NCBI GenBank assembly: GCA_043811005.1
Contig: JBDRNO010000309.1
Coordinates: 1-60,519 of the forward strand
Reading direction: 5' to 3'
From: JBDRNO01 sp043811005
Lineage (GTDB): Bacteria > Bacteroidota > Bacteroidia > NORP154
DNA: 60,519 nucleotides
Shown here one piece after another: positions 43,260 through 51,277 of this stretch; position 1 is the first letter of the stretch, and each line of letters begins with the position of its first letter. The notes under the pieces are model-generated. The model saw only the letters and a list, made by a program, of their open reading frames with translations, was not told the origin of the DNA and searched no databases. The translations under genes and the position numbers were made by a program.

Positions 43260-45221
43260 ATGAGCAAAATAATTGGAATTGACTTAGGAACAACTAACTC
43301 TTGCGTCTCTGTAATGGAAGGTAATGAGCCGGTCGTGATCCCCAACAGCGAAGGCAAAAGAACTACTCCATCGGTCGTGGCTTTTGTTGAAAATAACGAA
43401 AGAAAAATAGGCGATCCAGCAAAAAGACAGGCGATCACTAACCCTGAAAAGACCATCTTTTCTATCAAGCGAATGATGGGTGAGCCATTCGACAATCTCG
43501 AAAAAGAGATCAGCAGAGTTCCATACAAAGTTGAAAGAGGGGACAACAATATACCTACTATAAAAATTGACGACAGGTCATATACTCCACAGGAAATCTC
43601 CGCAATGATCCTTCAAAAGATGAAAAAAACTGCTGAAGATTACCTGGGACAGGAAGTAAAGGAAGCCGTTATTACGGTACCGGCTTATTTTAATGATTCC
43701 CAGCGCCAGGCAACCAAGGAAGCCGGTGAAATTGCCGGACTGACAGTTAAGAGGATCATCAATGAACCCACTGCTGCTGCATTGGCGTACGGATTAGATA
43801 AGAGGGGTAAAGACATGAAAATTGCCGTGTTTGACCTTGGTGGCGGAACATTTGATATCTCTATCCTTGAACTCGGTGACGGTGTATATGAAGTAAAATC
43901 CACAAATGGCGATACTCATTTAGGCGGTGATGATTTTGACCAGGAAGTTATCAAATGGCTGGCTGACGAATTTCAGAAAGATGAAGGCATAGACCTGAGA
44001 AAAGACCCCATGGCATTACAGCGTTTGAAAGAAGCTGCCGAAAAAGCCAAGATAGAACTCTCAAGCTCTACTGAAACCGAGATCAACCTGCCTTATATAA
44101 TGCCCGTGGATGGCATACCCAAACACCTTGTGAAAAAACTGACAAGAGCCAAGTTTGAGCAATTGTGCGATAATTTGATACAGCAAACGATAGAACCCTG
44201 CAAAAAAGCACTAAGTGATTCAGGCATGAAACATTCCGATATTGATGAAGTTCTGCTGGTTGGCGGTTGTACCCGTATCCCTGCAATACAAAATGTAGTT
44301 GAGAAGTTCTTCGGCAGGAAACCATCAAAAGGCGTTAATCCCGATGAGGTAGTGGCTGTAGGCGCTGCAATTCAAGGCGGTGTTTTAACCGGAGAAGTTA
44401 AAGATGTGCTGCTGCTTGATGTTACACCACTTTCGTTGGGTATTGAAACACTGGGCGGGGTATTTACCCGGCTCATAGAATCCAATACAACCATACCTAC
44501 TAAGAAGACCGAAACATTTTCCACTGCCTCTGATAATCAACCATCTGTTGAGATACATGTGCTCCAGGGTGAACGATCAATGGCTAAAGACAGCAGAACC
44601 TTAGGACGCTTCCACTTAGATGGCATTCCTCCCGCCCCCAGGGGAATACCACAGATTGAAGTAAGCTTCGATATTGATGCAAACGGCATTTTAAATGTAG
44701 CTGCCAAAGATAAAGCCACTGGCAAAGAGCAAAATATCAGGATTGAAGCATCCAGCAAATTGTCTGATGATGAAATTAAAAAAATGAAAAGAGAAGCGGA
44801 AGAACACGCTGAATCAGATAAAAAAACCAAAGAAGAGATTGACAAGCTCAACACTGCCGATACAATGATCTTCCAAACCGAAAAGCAGTTGAAAGAATAT
44901 GGAGATAAAATACCCAATGACAAAAAAGAGCCCATCGAGAAAGCATTGGCTGACCTGAAAGAGGCACATAAAAACAAAGACCTCCCTGGAATTGACAAGG
45001 CAATGGAGCAACTGAACACTGTATTCCAGGCAGCATCAGAGGATATGTATAAAGCTGCACAGGAAGCAGAAGCCGCTAAGAAAAAAGAAGGTGGTAACGG
45101 TGCCGAAGCTAAAGAAGATCACGATGCCAAAAAAGATGATGAAGTTACTGATGTTGATTTTGAAGAAGTGAAAGATGAGGGTGATAAAAAAGAGGGTGGT
45201 GATAAGAAGGAGAAGGAGTAA
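43260..45221 (+). CDS. dnaK: Chaperone protein DnaK (Hsp70)
   Basis: A 653-residue ATP-dependent chaperone. The ATPase domain begins IIGIDLGTTNSCVSVMEG, has VPAYFNDSQRQATKEAGEIA, IAVFDLGGGTFDISILELG and VLLVGGCTRIPAIQNVVEKF. The linker and substrate domain follow with DVLLLDVTPLSLGIETLGG, and the C-terminus is a charged Lys/Glu/Asp tail. All expected landmarks are present. DnaJ and GrpE are not in the window. The ATG lies in an A-rich context, without a Shine-Dalgarno sequence, as usual in this phylum. Confidence 0.97.
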   Translation: MSKIIGIDLGTTNSCVSVMEGNEPVVIPNSEGKRTTPSVVAFVENNERKIGDPAKRQAITNPEKTIFSIKRMMGEPFDNLEKEISRVPYKVERGDNNIPTIKIDDRSYTPQEISAMILQKMKKTAEDYLGQEVKEAVITVPAYFNDSQRQATKEAGEIAGLTVKRIINEPTAAALAYGLDKRGKDMKIAVFDLGGGTFDISILELGDGVYEVKSTNGDTHLGGDDFDQEVIKWLADEFQKDEGIDLRKDPMALQRLKEAAEKAKIELSSSTETEINLPYIMPVDGIPKHLVKKLTRAKFEQLCDNLIQQTIEPCKKALSDSGMKHSDIDEVLLVGGCTRIPAIQNVVEKFFGRKPSKGVNPDEVVAVGAAIQGGVLTGEVKDVLLLDVTPLSLGIETLGGVFTRLIESNTTIPTKKTETFSTASDNQPSVEIHVLQGERSMAKDSRTLGRFHLDGIPPAPRGIPQIEVSFDIDANGILNVAAKDKATGKEQNIRIEASSKLSDDEIKKMKREAEEHAESDKKTKEEIDKLNTADTMIFQTEKQLKEYGDKIPNDKKEPIEKALADLKEAHKNKDLPGIDKAMEQLNTVFQAASEDMYKAAQEAEAAKKKEGGNGAEAKEDHDAKKDDEVTDVDFEEVKDEGDKKEGGDKKEKE

Positions 45222-45367
45222 TTAGACTCTTATGACGATTACGAAATTTTGATGTTTTTTCCATTTCTCCTTCAATTCACGTATATATTTGCTTAAAACA
45301 GCTTTTTCTTTGGTTGTCAACTGACCTTGATTACTTGCAGACTATTTAAAATTAGTACTTTTACCAA

Positions 45368-46060
45368 ATGAAAATAGCATATACAGGATTAAATCTTCCA
45401 CAGGGCAAGGTAAAGTACAATGACAGAATCTTCGTGGAACTTGCCGAGAAGTTTAAACCGGACAAGGTGTCGCCATACTACTTAGAGTTTTTGCCTGACG
45501 ACTACGAATCGGCTGACATCATCGCGATAGCTTATAAAAATGTTCTGGATTTGCTCATTCTTGACATGGAAAAAATCGAAGGCAGGCTGTCGAGTTCCGA
45601 GGACACGGCTGAAAAGGGGGTGCTCGAAAAATGCATGGCGCATCTTGAGGATGAGAAACCAATCTGTGACCTATCCCTTGATGATACCGAGAGGGCTAAA
45701 GTCAAAGCATTTGGACTATTGAGTTTCACACCTACACTGATCTTAGAGGATGCATCAACGGACGTAAATATTGTGTGCCGTGACGGAATGGAGAAAGCCG
45801 GCATGATGTTTTTCTACACAGTGGGCAAGCAGGAGGTTCATGCATGGTTGGTTAAGAAAGGCACCGATGCCGTAACATGTGCCGGAAAGATCCATTCAGA
45901 TCTTGCCCGTGGATTTATCAAGGCGGAAATCGTTAGCTATGAGGATATGATGACAGCCCACAGCTTGCAGGATGCGCGCTCCAGACAGTTAACCAAGCTT
46001 GTAGAACGCGATTATGTCATTCCAACGAACAGCATTCTCGATATACGCTTCAACGTTTGA
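45368..46060 (+). CDS. YchF-like protein without a functional P-loop (DUF933/TGS domain)
   Basis: A 230-residue protein whose C-terminal 85 residues (FYTVGKQEVHAWLVKKGTDA, then GKIHSDLARGFIKAEIVSYE) match the DUF933/TGS end of the YchF/Obg-like ATPase. The N-terminal part follows the YchF plan in short form: MKIAYTGLNLPQGKVKYNDR stands where GLPNVGKST should be, so the nucleotide loop is lost, and a short helical hairpin (about 60-110) replaces the coiled coil. Full YchF is about 365 residues. It starts 146 bases after dnaK. Base composition looks somewhat richer in G and C than its surroundings. A ribosome-linked stress role is possible but unproven. Confidence 0.7.
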   Translation: MKIAYTGLNLPQGKVKYNDRIFVELAEKFKPDKVSPYYLEFLPDDYESADIIAIAYKNVLDLLILDMEKIEGRLSSSEDTAEKGVLEKCMAHLEDEKPICDLSLDDTERAKVKAFGLLSFTPTLILEDASTDVNIVCRDGMEKAGMMFFYTVGKQEVHAWLVKKGTDAVTCAGKIHSDLARGFIKAEIVSYEDMMTAHSLQDARSRQLTKLVERDYVIPTNSILDIRFNV

Positions 46061-46065
46061 TGTCC

Positions 46066-46330
46066 TATATAAAAGGGCATATAAATATACCCTCTCTGTA
46101 ATTAAACTAAAGTAAATTATGACTGATTATCAGGCAGTTATATAAAAAATGCGATAAAGTGATAAGTTGATACACGAGGTCATAAATTAGACTCTATAAA
46201 GCCCTGAAATCAACTAAAATAAAAAAGGATATATATAAATATATACCCTTATTATGATTTGATAATGATTGATTACTGCTGATATTCAGGCAGTTACATT
46301 AGAAATAACGACAGGGTGATAAGTATTTAT
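46066..46330. repeat. Two diverged copies of a hairpin-plus-tail element
   Basis: Each copy begins with an AT hairpin (GGGCATATAAATATACCC near 46074; GGATATATATAAATATATACCC near 46227, in two arms) and continues with ATGATT..GATTA...CAGGCAGTTA and GATAAxxTGATAAGT-like sequence. The copies are about 150 bases apart. No gene is seen. Confidence 0.55.
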
Positions 46331-46348
46331 TCTCATTTTGATAATATT

Positions 46349-47302
46349 TTAGAACCATTTCTTTCTTTTAAAATAGATTAAAGGGAAGATGAAACTTAGT
46401 ATTAATGCTAGAACTATAATCGGATATCCCAAAACCCATTTTAGTTCTGGCATATATTTAAAATTCATTCCATATATTCCTGCAATTAAAGTGGGTAATG
46501 AGATGCACACAGTAATTATAGTTAGGATTTTAAAAATTTTGTTTTGTTCTAATTCAATCTTACTATTAATATTCCCATTCAAGTCGTCTAATCTATTAAA
46601 ATTATATTGTAAATAATCTGCTATTACTGTAAGGTCATCAATTTCTTCACTAACCTTATTGAATATATTATCCTTATTTTTATCGCTCTTCTTTAACAGA
46701 AGAAGAGTCCTTTGAAACTCTGAAAGAGATTCCCTAATGAGGAGATTATTAAACCTTAATTCTGCAATGTAATCCAAGTCATTTTCTTTGAATTGTTTTG
46801 ATTTGAGTGTCTTTTGGAAAAGGTCTTTAATTTTTTTTGAAATTAACTCGACAATATCTGCATAGTAATCTGAGATTACCCCAATTTGAAAAATGAAAAG
46901 TTGATGATACGTGTCAAATCCTGTATTCTCAAAACTATAAATAAATTTTGTTAATTGATTTAAGCTATCTTCTATCTCTAATGAAAGAAATGTAAATACA
47001 ATATCATTTTTAATCAAAATATAAATATCCTTTTCCTCAAAAAATTTACTGACAGAATAGCTTGGTATCGTAAAGTTTAACGACAACTGATCTATTGATT
47101 CAATATAATGTGAACTTATTTCTAAATCCTCCCTTCTACTAAAAGAAGTTAAATCAAGTCCAAACTTTACAGAAATTGCTTCTAAATCTGAACTTATGAA
47201 ACCAATAAACCGGATGCTGAATATCTTGTCTGGCAAATATTCGATTTCATCAATAGATTTATATTTTTTTATATCATTATTCTTATAATAGATTTCAATC
47301 AT
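46349..47302 (-). CDS. CorA-family magnesium/divalent metal transporter
   Basis: A 317-residue protein with a long cytoplasmic N-terminal domain and two C-terminal membrane spans (about 255-280 and 288-310). The loop between them carries the signature GMN in IAGIYGMNFKYMPE, which forms the ion-selectivity site, and the C-terminus is basic (YFKRKKWF). Magnesium, cobalt or nickel are possible ions. The coding sequence is visibly more AT-rich than most of the window and uses AT-ending codons heavily, as do the next two minus-strand genes, hinting at a shared foreign origin. Confidence 0.9.
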   Translation of the reverse strand: MIEIYYKNNDIKKYKSIDEIEYLPDKIFSIRFIGFISSDLEAISVKFGLDLTSFSRREDLEISSHYIESIDQLSLNFTIPSYSVSKFFEEKDIYILIKNDIVFTFLSLEIEDSLNQLTKFIYSFENTGFDTYHQLFIFQIGVISDYYADIVELISKKIKDLFQKTLKSKQFKENDLDYIAELRFNNLLIRESLSEFQRTLLLLKKSDKNKDNIFNKVSEEIDDLTVIADYLQYNFNRLDDLNGNINSKIELEQNKIFKILTIITVCISLPTLIAGIYGMNFKYMPELKWVLGYPIIVLALILSFIFPLIYFKRKKWF

Positions 47303-47323
47303 TTTCTCTCTTGGTTTATATTA

Positions 47324-47464
47324 CAGCCAACAGATTGGCGGTATGTTTTTGTTGCCGATTTCGAAGCACAGTCCTGTCAAAATACGCGAAAGTTTATTAG
47401 AGGCAGAACGCTGAAATCCATACTACTTCGGCAATAAAATATACCGCCTGTTACCAACTGGCGA
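47324..47464. repeat. Structured intergenic element with complementary ends
   Basis: The left arm (GCCAACAGATTGGCGGTATG, then TTTTTGTTGCCGA) pairs with the right arm (TCGGCAATAAAATATACCGC, then CTGTTACCAACTGGC), giving roughly 33 bases of imperfect stem around a loop of about 70 bases. It lies exactly between two minus-strand genes. The architecture recalls cassette-associated recombination sites and recurrent intergenic elements of Bacteroidota. Confidence 0.6.
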
Positions 47465-47469
47465 TATTA

Positions 47470-48294
47470 CTATTTAAATGTCTTCACTTTTGACCTTACT
47501 TCAATCAAAGTTAATTTTGCAGAGTTAATATCATTTGTTAATGTATCAATTTTAGGTTTTAAAGTTGTAATTATAGACTGTTGTGTTTCAATAAGACCTA
47601 TGTTGTAATTAATATTCTTCTCATTTTCTAAAATTTTCTTTTCAATATCTGTTTTTGATGTATTTGAAATTGATTTTTTATTTTCATCTTCAACATTATT
47701 AAGTTTCGAGTCTATTCTAATAATCTTTTTTTGACTTCTTCTGTTTTTCTTTGTGTATTTATTGTTCTGCTTTTGGCTTTTCTTAATAGATTTTTCAGAT
47801 TTTCTATTTTCTTTTTGTAATAATTTTATGTTTTTATTTTTCTCTTTTATGTACTTAGGTAAATAGTCATTATAATAATTACAAACAAAATAATTGACGA
47901 ACCCCTTAAATTTACCAAATTCCTCAGAATATTGTGAAGAATTTAAATATATATCATATCCTAACCTATATGCAATGTTTAGTGATATCTCATTGTCTTT
48001 GTTGTAAATATATGCAAGCAAATCACCTCTTTTATCAGTAATTTGATTAATAACAGTTTCTTTGACAACCAAGACACCGTTATCATCGTTCATTTTTTCA
48101 TTTATGTGAGTTTTAATAAATGCTTTCCATGATTTATTAATTTCTTTCATATCACCATTTAATATTGTGTTTCCAACATTAACAGATATGCCATTTATTA
48201 AAATATTTTCTTCATTAAAATTAAGTAATGAATTTTGTGCATTTATTTGACAAAAAGTCAAAAAAGTAAAAGCAATAATCAAAAGTGTTTTCAT
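47470..48294 (-). CDS. Secreted coiled-coil protein of unknown function
   Basis: A 274-residue protein not recognised. It has a clear signal peptide (MKTLLIIAFTFLTFCQINAQ), a first half with EENILINGISVNVGNTILNG and an AYIYNKDNEISLNIAYRLGY segment, and a second half (about 150-270) extremely rich in Lys, Asn and Glu with heptad-like spacing, suggesting a long coiled coil. Very AT-rich. Its start lies one base after the stop of the upstream broken sensor fragment, and it is followed by the structured element and corA on the same strand. Confidence 0.7.
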   Translation of the reverse strand: MKTLLIIAFTFLTFCQINAQNSLLNFNEENILINGISVNVGNTILNGDMKEINKSWKAFIKTHINEKMNDDNGVLVVKETVINQITDKRGDLLAYIYNKDNEISLNIAYRLGYDIYLNSSQYSEEFGKFKGFVNYFVCNYYNDYLPKYIKEKNKNIKLLQKENRKSEKSIKKSQKQNNKYTKKNRRSQKKIIRIDSKLNNVEDENKKSISNTSKTDIEKKILENEKNINYNIGLIETQQSIITTLKPKIDTLTNDINSAKLTLIEVRSKVKTFK

Positions 48295-48295
48295 T

Positions 48296-48725
48296 TTATT
48301 TGTGTTTTAAATTTTTAATTTGCATTACAAAAACTTCCATTTTTTTATCTAAGCCGGAAATTGGGGTAATGATATAAAACTCTGTTGAGTCCGTTTTCAT
48401 AATTTGGTCTTCAATTGAGTTAAAACTCGAATTTATGATACCTTCATCTTTTTTATCAATTGATAATTCAACAATAGATGTTTCTGAATTTATCAATTGT
48501 AACTTTACAATGTCAGTATTTTTTATTAAACTCCTTAAAAAACTGATTGATCTGTTCTTTGTTTTCCCTTAAAAATTCGCTTCTTATTGCCCAAGAAAAG
48601 GTTTTCGCTGTTAATAGAAGCCTGTCTGAATTTAAACTGTCTAGTTTTAACTCATAGTTTGAAATAACTTGTTGTTTTTGGGCATTAAAATTACTCTTGA
48701 GAATATTGATTTTAATAACTGCCCA
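48296..48725 (-). pseudogene. Frameshifted, 5'-truncated protein fragment (sensor-like)
   Basis: Two minus-strand frames join into one protein. The first (48725 to about 48515) reads WAVIKINILKSNFNAQKQQV and later TFSWAIRSEFLRENKEQINQ before a stop. The second (48496-48296) reads INSETSIVELSIDKKDEGII and ends NLKHK. Restoring frame gives KEFNKKY-xDIVKLQLINSE. The pattern, helical hairpin followed by a small alpha/beta module, resembles the extracytoplasmic part of a membrane sensor, but no membrane segments or output domain remain. It is upstream of the coiled-coil gene and equally AT-rich. Confidence 0.5.
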
Positions 48726-49143
48726 TCATATATGTTTATGACCGCAAAGATAATGAATCTGATGTACTTTGTATTGGTTTTAATATAATTGCGATGCTAC
48801 GTATACGAATGCATACTAATAATACGAATGGAAGGGTTTTGATGTGATGGAATTGATGCTTTGGGTGATGGAATTGGGTCTGTTAGTGCAAAACCCGGTT
48901 TCGGTGACCAGTTAATACCGGAAATCCCTGATCATTTCAAATCCTCTAAACAAAATTGACTCTACCGGCAGTATATTCACATGCACAGATTATTTGGCTG
49001 ATCTAAAGATGGGGTGTCAATAAAAATCGGTTTAGGGTGGTCAATGGTACCGGTATATGTAGATAGACAAAGGTTTACGAAGATTAAAAAATGGACAGTT
49101 CACCCACGCTTCTCGCTGCGCTCAAAGCTACGGTGAGCGAAGG
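48726..49143. other. Gap between the AT-rich island and the tmRNA gene
   Basis: No gene is seen. Near 49100-49140 a CACCCACGCTTCTCGCTGCG...AAAGCTACGGTGAGC repeat relative ends directly at the tmRNA 3' end. I looked for another copy of the tmRNA 3' end in this window and found none. Confidence 0.5.
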
Positions 49144-49508
49144 TGGAGCTGGAGGGAGTCGAACCCTCGTCCAGTCAAGATGCAAATAAACCGTCTTCAT
49201 GCATAGTTAACTGTTAATTTTCGTGTAAAAGACGGTCAGTTAACATACCAACTATTACCTTATCTCTGGTTTTCTCACTAAAACAATAGAGCAATTGCTT
49301 CAGCCAGCCCGGCTTGTCTTATGCTCCATCGCAGGTCAACCGAACAAAACACCGCGGGGAACAATGGCACTTAATACCTTGTATTAAGCAGCCATGGCGT
49401 AGTTATAATCGCCATTTGATAGTTTTATGATTTGATATTATCGAGCCAAATCACAATGCTCGGCATGCAGGCATATCCACTCTCTTGCTGTCAATTCCGG
49501 TCAGCCCC
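49144..49508 (-). ncRNA. ssrA: Transfer-messenger RNA
   Basis: tmRNA rescues ribosomes stalled on broken messages. On the minus strand the 5' end GGGGCTGACCGGAATTGACA (from 49508) pairs with the 3' end CAGCTCCA (to 49144), and GGGTTCGACTCCCTCC near the 3' end forms the T-arm. The reading frame at 49413-49387 encodes the tag GDYNYAMAA followed by TAA (49386-49384), with codons GGC GAT TAT AAC TAC GCC ATG GCT GCT. Resume codon GGC is inferred. The terminal AMAA and overall shape fit Bacteroidota tags such as those ending YALAA. CCA is not encoded (CCT follows). Confidence 0.95.
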
Positions 49509-49554
49509 GTTATTATTTATTGATTTACAGTATCAGAATTTCAATAATTTATCT

Positions 49555-49570
49555 TCCGCCAGCTGGCGGA
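49555..49570. repeat. Perfect palindrome TCCGCCAG-CTGGCGGA, copy 2
   Basis: Identical to the palindromes at 9250-9265 and 51190-51205. Located between the tmRNA gene and the dehydrogenase gene at 49950; the remainder of this gap (to 49820) holds only AT-rich sequence. Confidence 0.85.
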
Positions 49571-49820
49571 CAAAGGGCGCAAAGAAAACTAAAACCTTAA
49601 ATTAGATTTAGCGTACTTGGCGTGCTTTGCGAGAAACAAAAAAAGCAAATTTAATTTTTGGAGTTTTTTAATTAATTTACAAAGTTATGTCCTTGATTTT
49701 TGATTTTAAAATTACAATTTGGGATTTTTGAAATCCTGAATGTTTAATACAAAAGTACGAAAATTTCAGCTTTTCTGCAAGAAAAAAGGGAATTTATGTA
49801 AGTTCAAAATAAAAAACATC

Positions 49821-49933
49821 TTTTCGATAATATTATAGGGAAGCAATCCCTACCAGCAACCAGCAACTTTCTCATACTTTTTCTTCACTTAATTTTAAGT
49901 AATTCCATTTTTTAATAAAATTACGAAGTTATG
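49821..49933. repeat. Dispersed element of about 120 bp, copy B
   Basis: Inverted relative to 19415-19540 and very similar to it. It ends 17 bases before the ATG of the dehydrogenase gene, and TAATTTTG at 49938-49945 (a TAnnTTTG match) lies just beyond its edge. Confidence 0.75.
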
Positions 49934-49949
49934 TTCTTAATTTTGCAAT

Positions 49950-51164
49950 ATGAGCACAATAAAATTAGGATTAATAAAAGAAGGCAAAATTCCGATTGAC
50001 AAAAGGGTTCCGCTGGCGCCTTACCAATGCAAACAGCTCCTGGAGCAATATCCAAATCTCGAAATTTATATCCAGTTAAGCGAAATAAGAGCGTTTAAGG
50101 ATGAAGAATATAGTTCTTTGGGTCTGGAAGTTAGAGATAATTTGGACAACTGTGATATTTTGATGGGTATAAAAGAAGTGCCTGTTGATGATCTGATACC
50201 CGGAAAAAAATATTTGTTCTTTTCACACTCTATCAAGGCGCAGGCATACAACAGGAAGCTTTTGCAAACTATCCTGGAAAAGAACATACAATTGATTGAT
50301 TATGAGCGTTTAACCGACCATAGAGGTTTCAGGGTTCTTGGGTTTGGCAGGTATGCAGGTATTGTAGGGGGAAATAACGGAATAATCACCTTCGGCAAAA
50401 GAAATAACCTGTTTGACCTGAAGCCGGCTCATCTTTGCAAAGACAGGGCAGAGATGGAGGAGCAGCTAAGAGAGGTAAAACTCCCCAATATAAAGATCGT
50501 CATCACCGGGGAAGGACGCGTAGCAGGGGGAGTCATGGAAATATTAAATGTTTTAAATATCAGGAAAGTAACACCCCGGGAGTATATAGACAATCAATTT
50601 GATGAGCCCGTGTACTGCCAGCTTGGTGTAACTGAATATAACATCCATATAGATGGAAAGCCAAGGGAAGAAAGTGATTTTTTCGCCCATCCCGAAAACT
50701 ATAAATCGGCATTTCTACCTTATGCTAAAACAACCGACTTGTTTATTTCCTGCCATTTCTGGGATCCGCTTGCCCCTGTTTTGTTCACTAAGGAAGATAT
50801 GAGATCTCCTGATTTTAATATAAGTGTAATTGTTGATATTAGCTGCGACATCAATGGTTCAGTGCCCTCTACACTAAAGTCAACTACGAGTGATAATCCT
50901 GTTTACGGGTATAATCCCATAACCGAACAAATTGACGAACCATACAGCGAACGTACAATAACTGTTTTGGCTGTTGACACCCTGCCCAACGAATTGCCCA
51001 GGGATGCCTCCGAAGAGTTTGGCAAAAATCTAATGGAAAGTGTGTTTCCTCACCTGTTTGCAGAAGATACAAGTGAAATGATCGAAAAAGCAACAATAAC
51101 CAAAAACGGGGAACTAACTGAGAAGTATCAGTATTTATCAGATTTCGTTAAAGGGAGTGGATAA
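49950..51164 (+). CDS. Alanine dehydrogenase/PNT-like dehydrogenase (Lys1-type saccharopine dehydrogenase relative)
   Basis: A 404-residue NAD-dependent oxidoreductase. The N-terminal AlaDH/PNT domain starts LGLIKEGKIPIDKRVPLAPY and has LMGIKEVPVDDLIPGKKYLF with FFSHSIKAQAYNR, the pattern of Lys1-type saccharopine dehydrogenases. The nucleotide loop is ITGEGRVAGGVMEILN. The C-terminal half (SVIVDISCDINGSVPSTL, NPVYGYNP) fits the same group. Substrate (saccharopine, alanine or another amino acid) cannot be fixed from sequence. The M16 peptidase gene follows after 113 bases, separated by repeats. Confidence 0.8.
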   Translation: MSTIKLGLIKEGKIPIDKRVPLAPYQCKQLLEQYPNLEIYIQLSEIRAFKDEEYSSLGLEVRDNLDNCDILMGIKEVPVDDLIPGKKYLFFSHSIKAQAYNRKLLQTILEKNIQLIDYERLTDHRGFRVLGFGRYAGIVGGNNGIITFGKRNNLFDLKPAHLCKDRAEMEEQLREVKLPNIKIVITGEGRVAGGVMEILNVLNIRKVTPREYIDNQFDEPVYCQLGVTEYNIHIDGKPREESDFFAHPENYKSAFLPYAKTTDLFISCHFWDPLAPVLFTKEDMRSPDFNISVIVDISCDINGSVPSTLKSTTSDNPVYGYNPITEQIDEPYSERTITVLAVDTLPNELPRDASEEFGKNLMESVFPHLFAEDTSEMIEKATITKNGELTEKYQYLSDFVKGSG

Positions 51165-51189
51165 GAACTTCGCTTTGCAAATTAATTAA

Positions 51190-51205
51190 TCCGCCAGCTG
51201 GCGGA
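51190..51205. repeat. Perfect palindrome TCCGCCAG-CTGGCGGA, copy 3
   Basis: Followed at 51207-51225 by a copy of the GCCACTAATTACACGAATT repeat, so two repeat families are joined here in the gap before the M16 peptidase gene. Confidence 0.85.
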
Positions 51206-51277
51206 TGCCACTAATTACACGAATTTTCACTAATTATCACAAATTATAAATTTATAAACAAAAGCCCAAATTGCAGC

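Noticed and set aside
44537..45019. A 160-codon minus-strand frame opposite dnaK
   Set aside because: dnaK is certain on the plus strand; this is an antisense shadow rich in Ser and Leu.
47324..47464. A true integron attC site
   Set aside because: The pairing shape fits, but the RYYYAAC/GTTRRRY core boxes are not present and no integron integrase is in the window; reported only as a cassette-like element.
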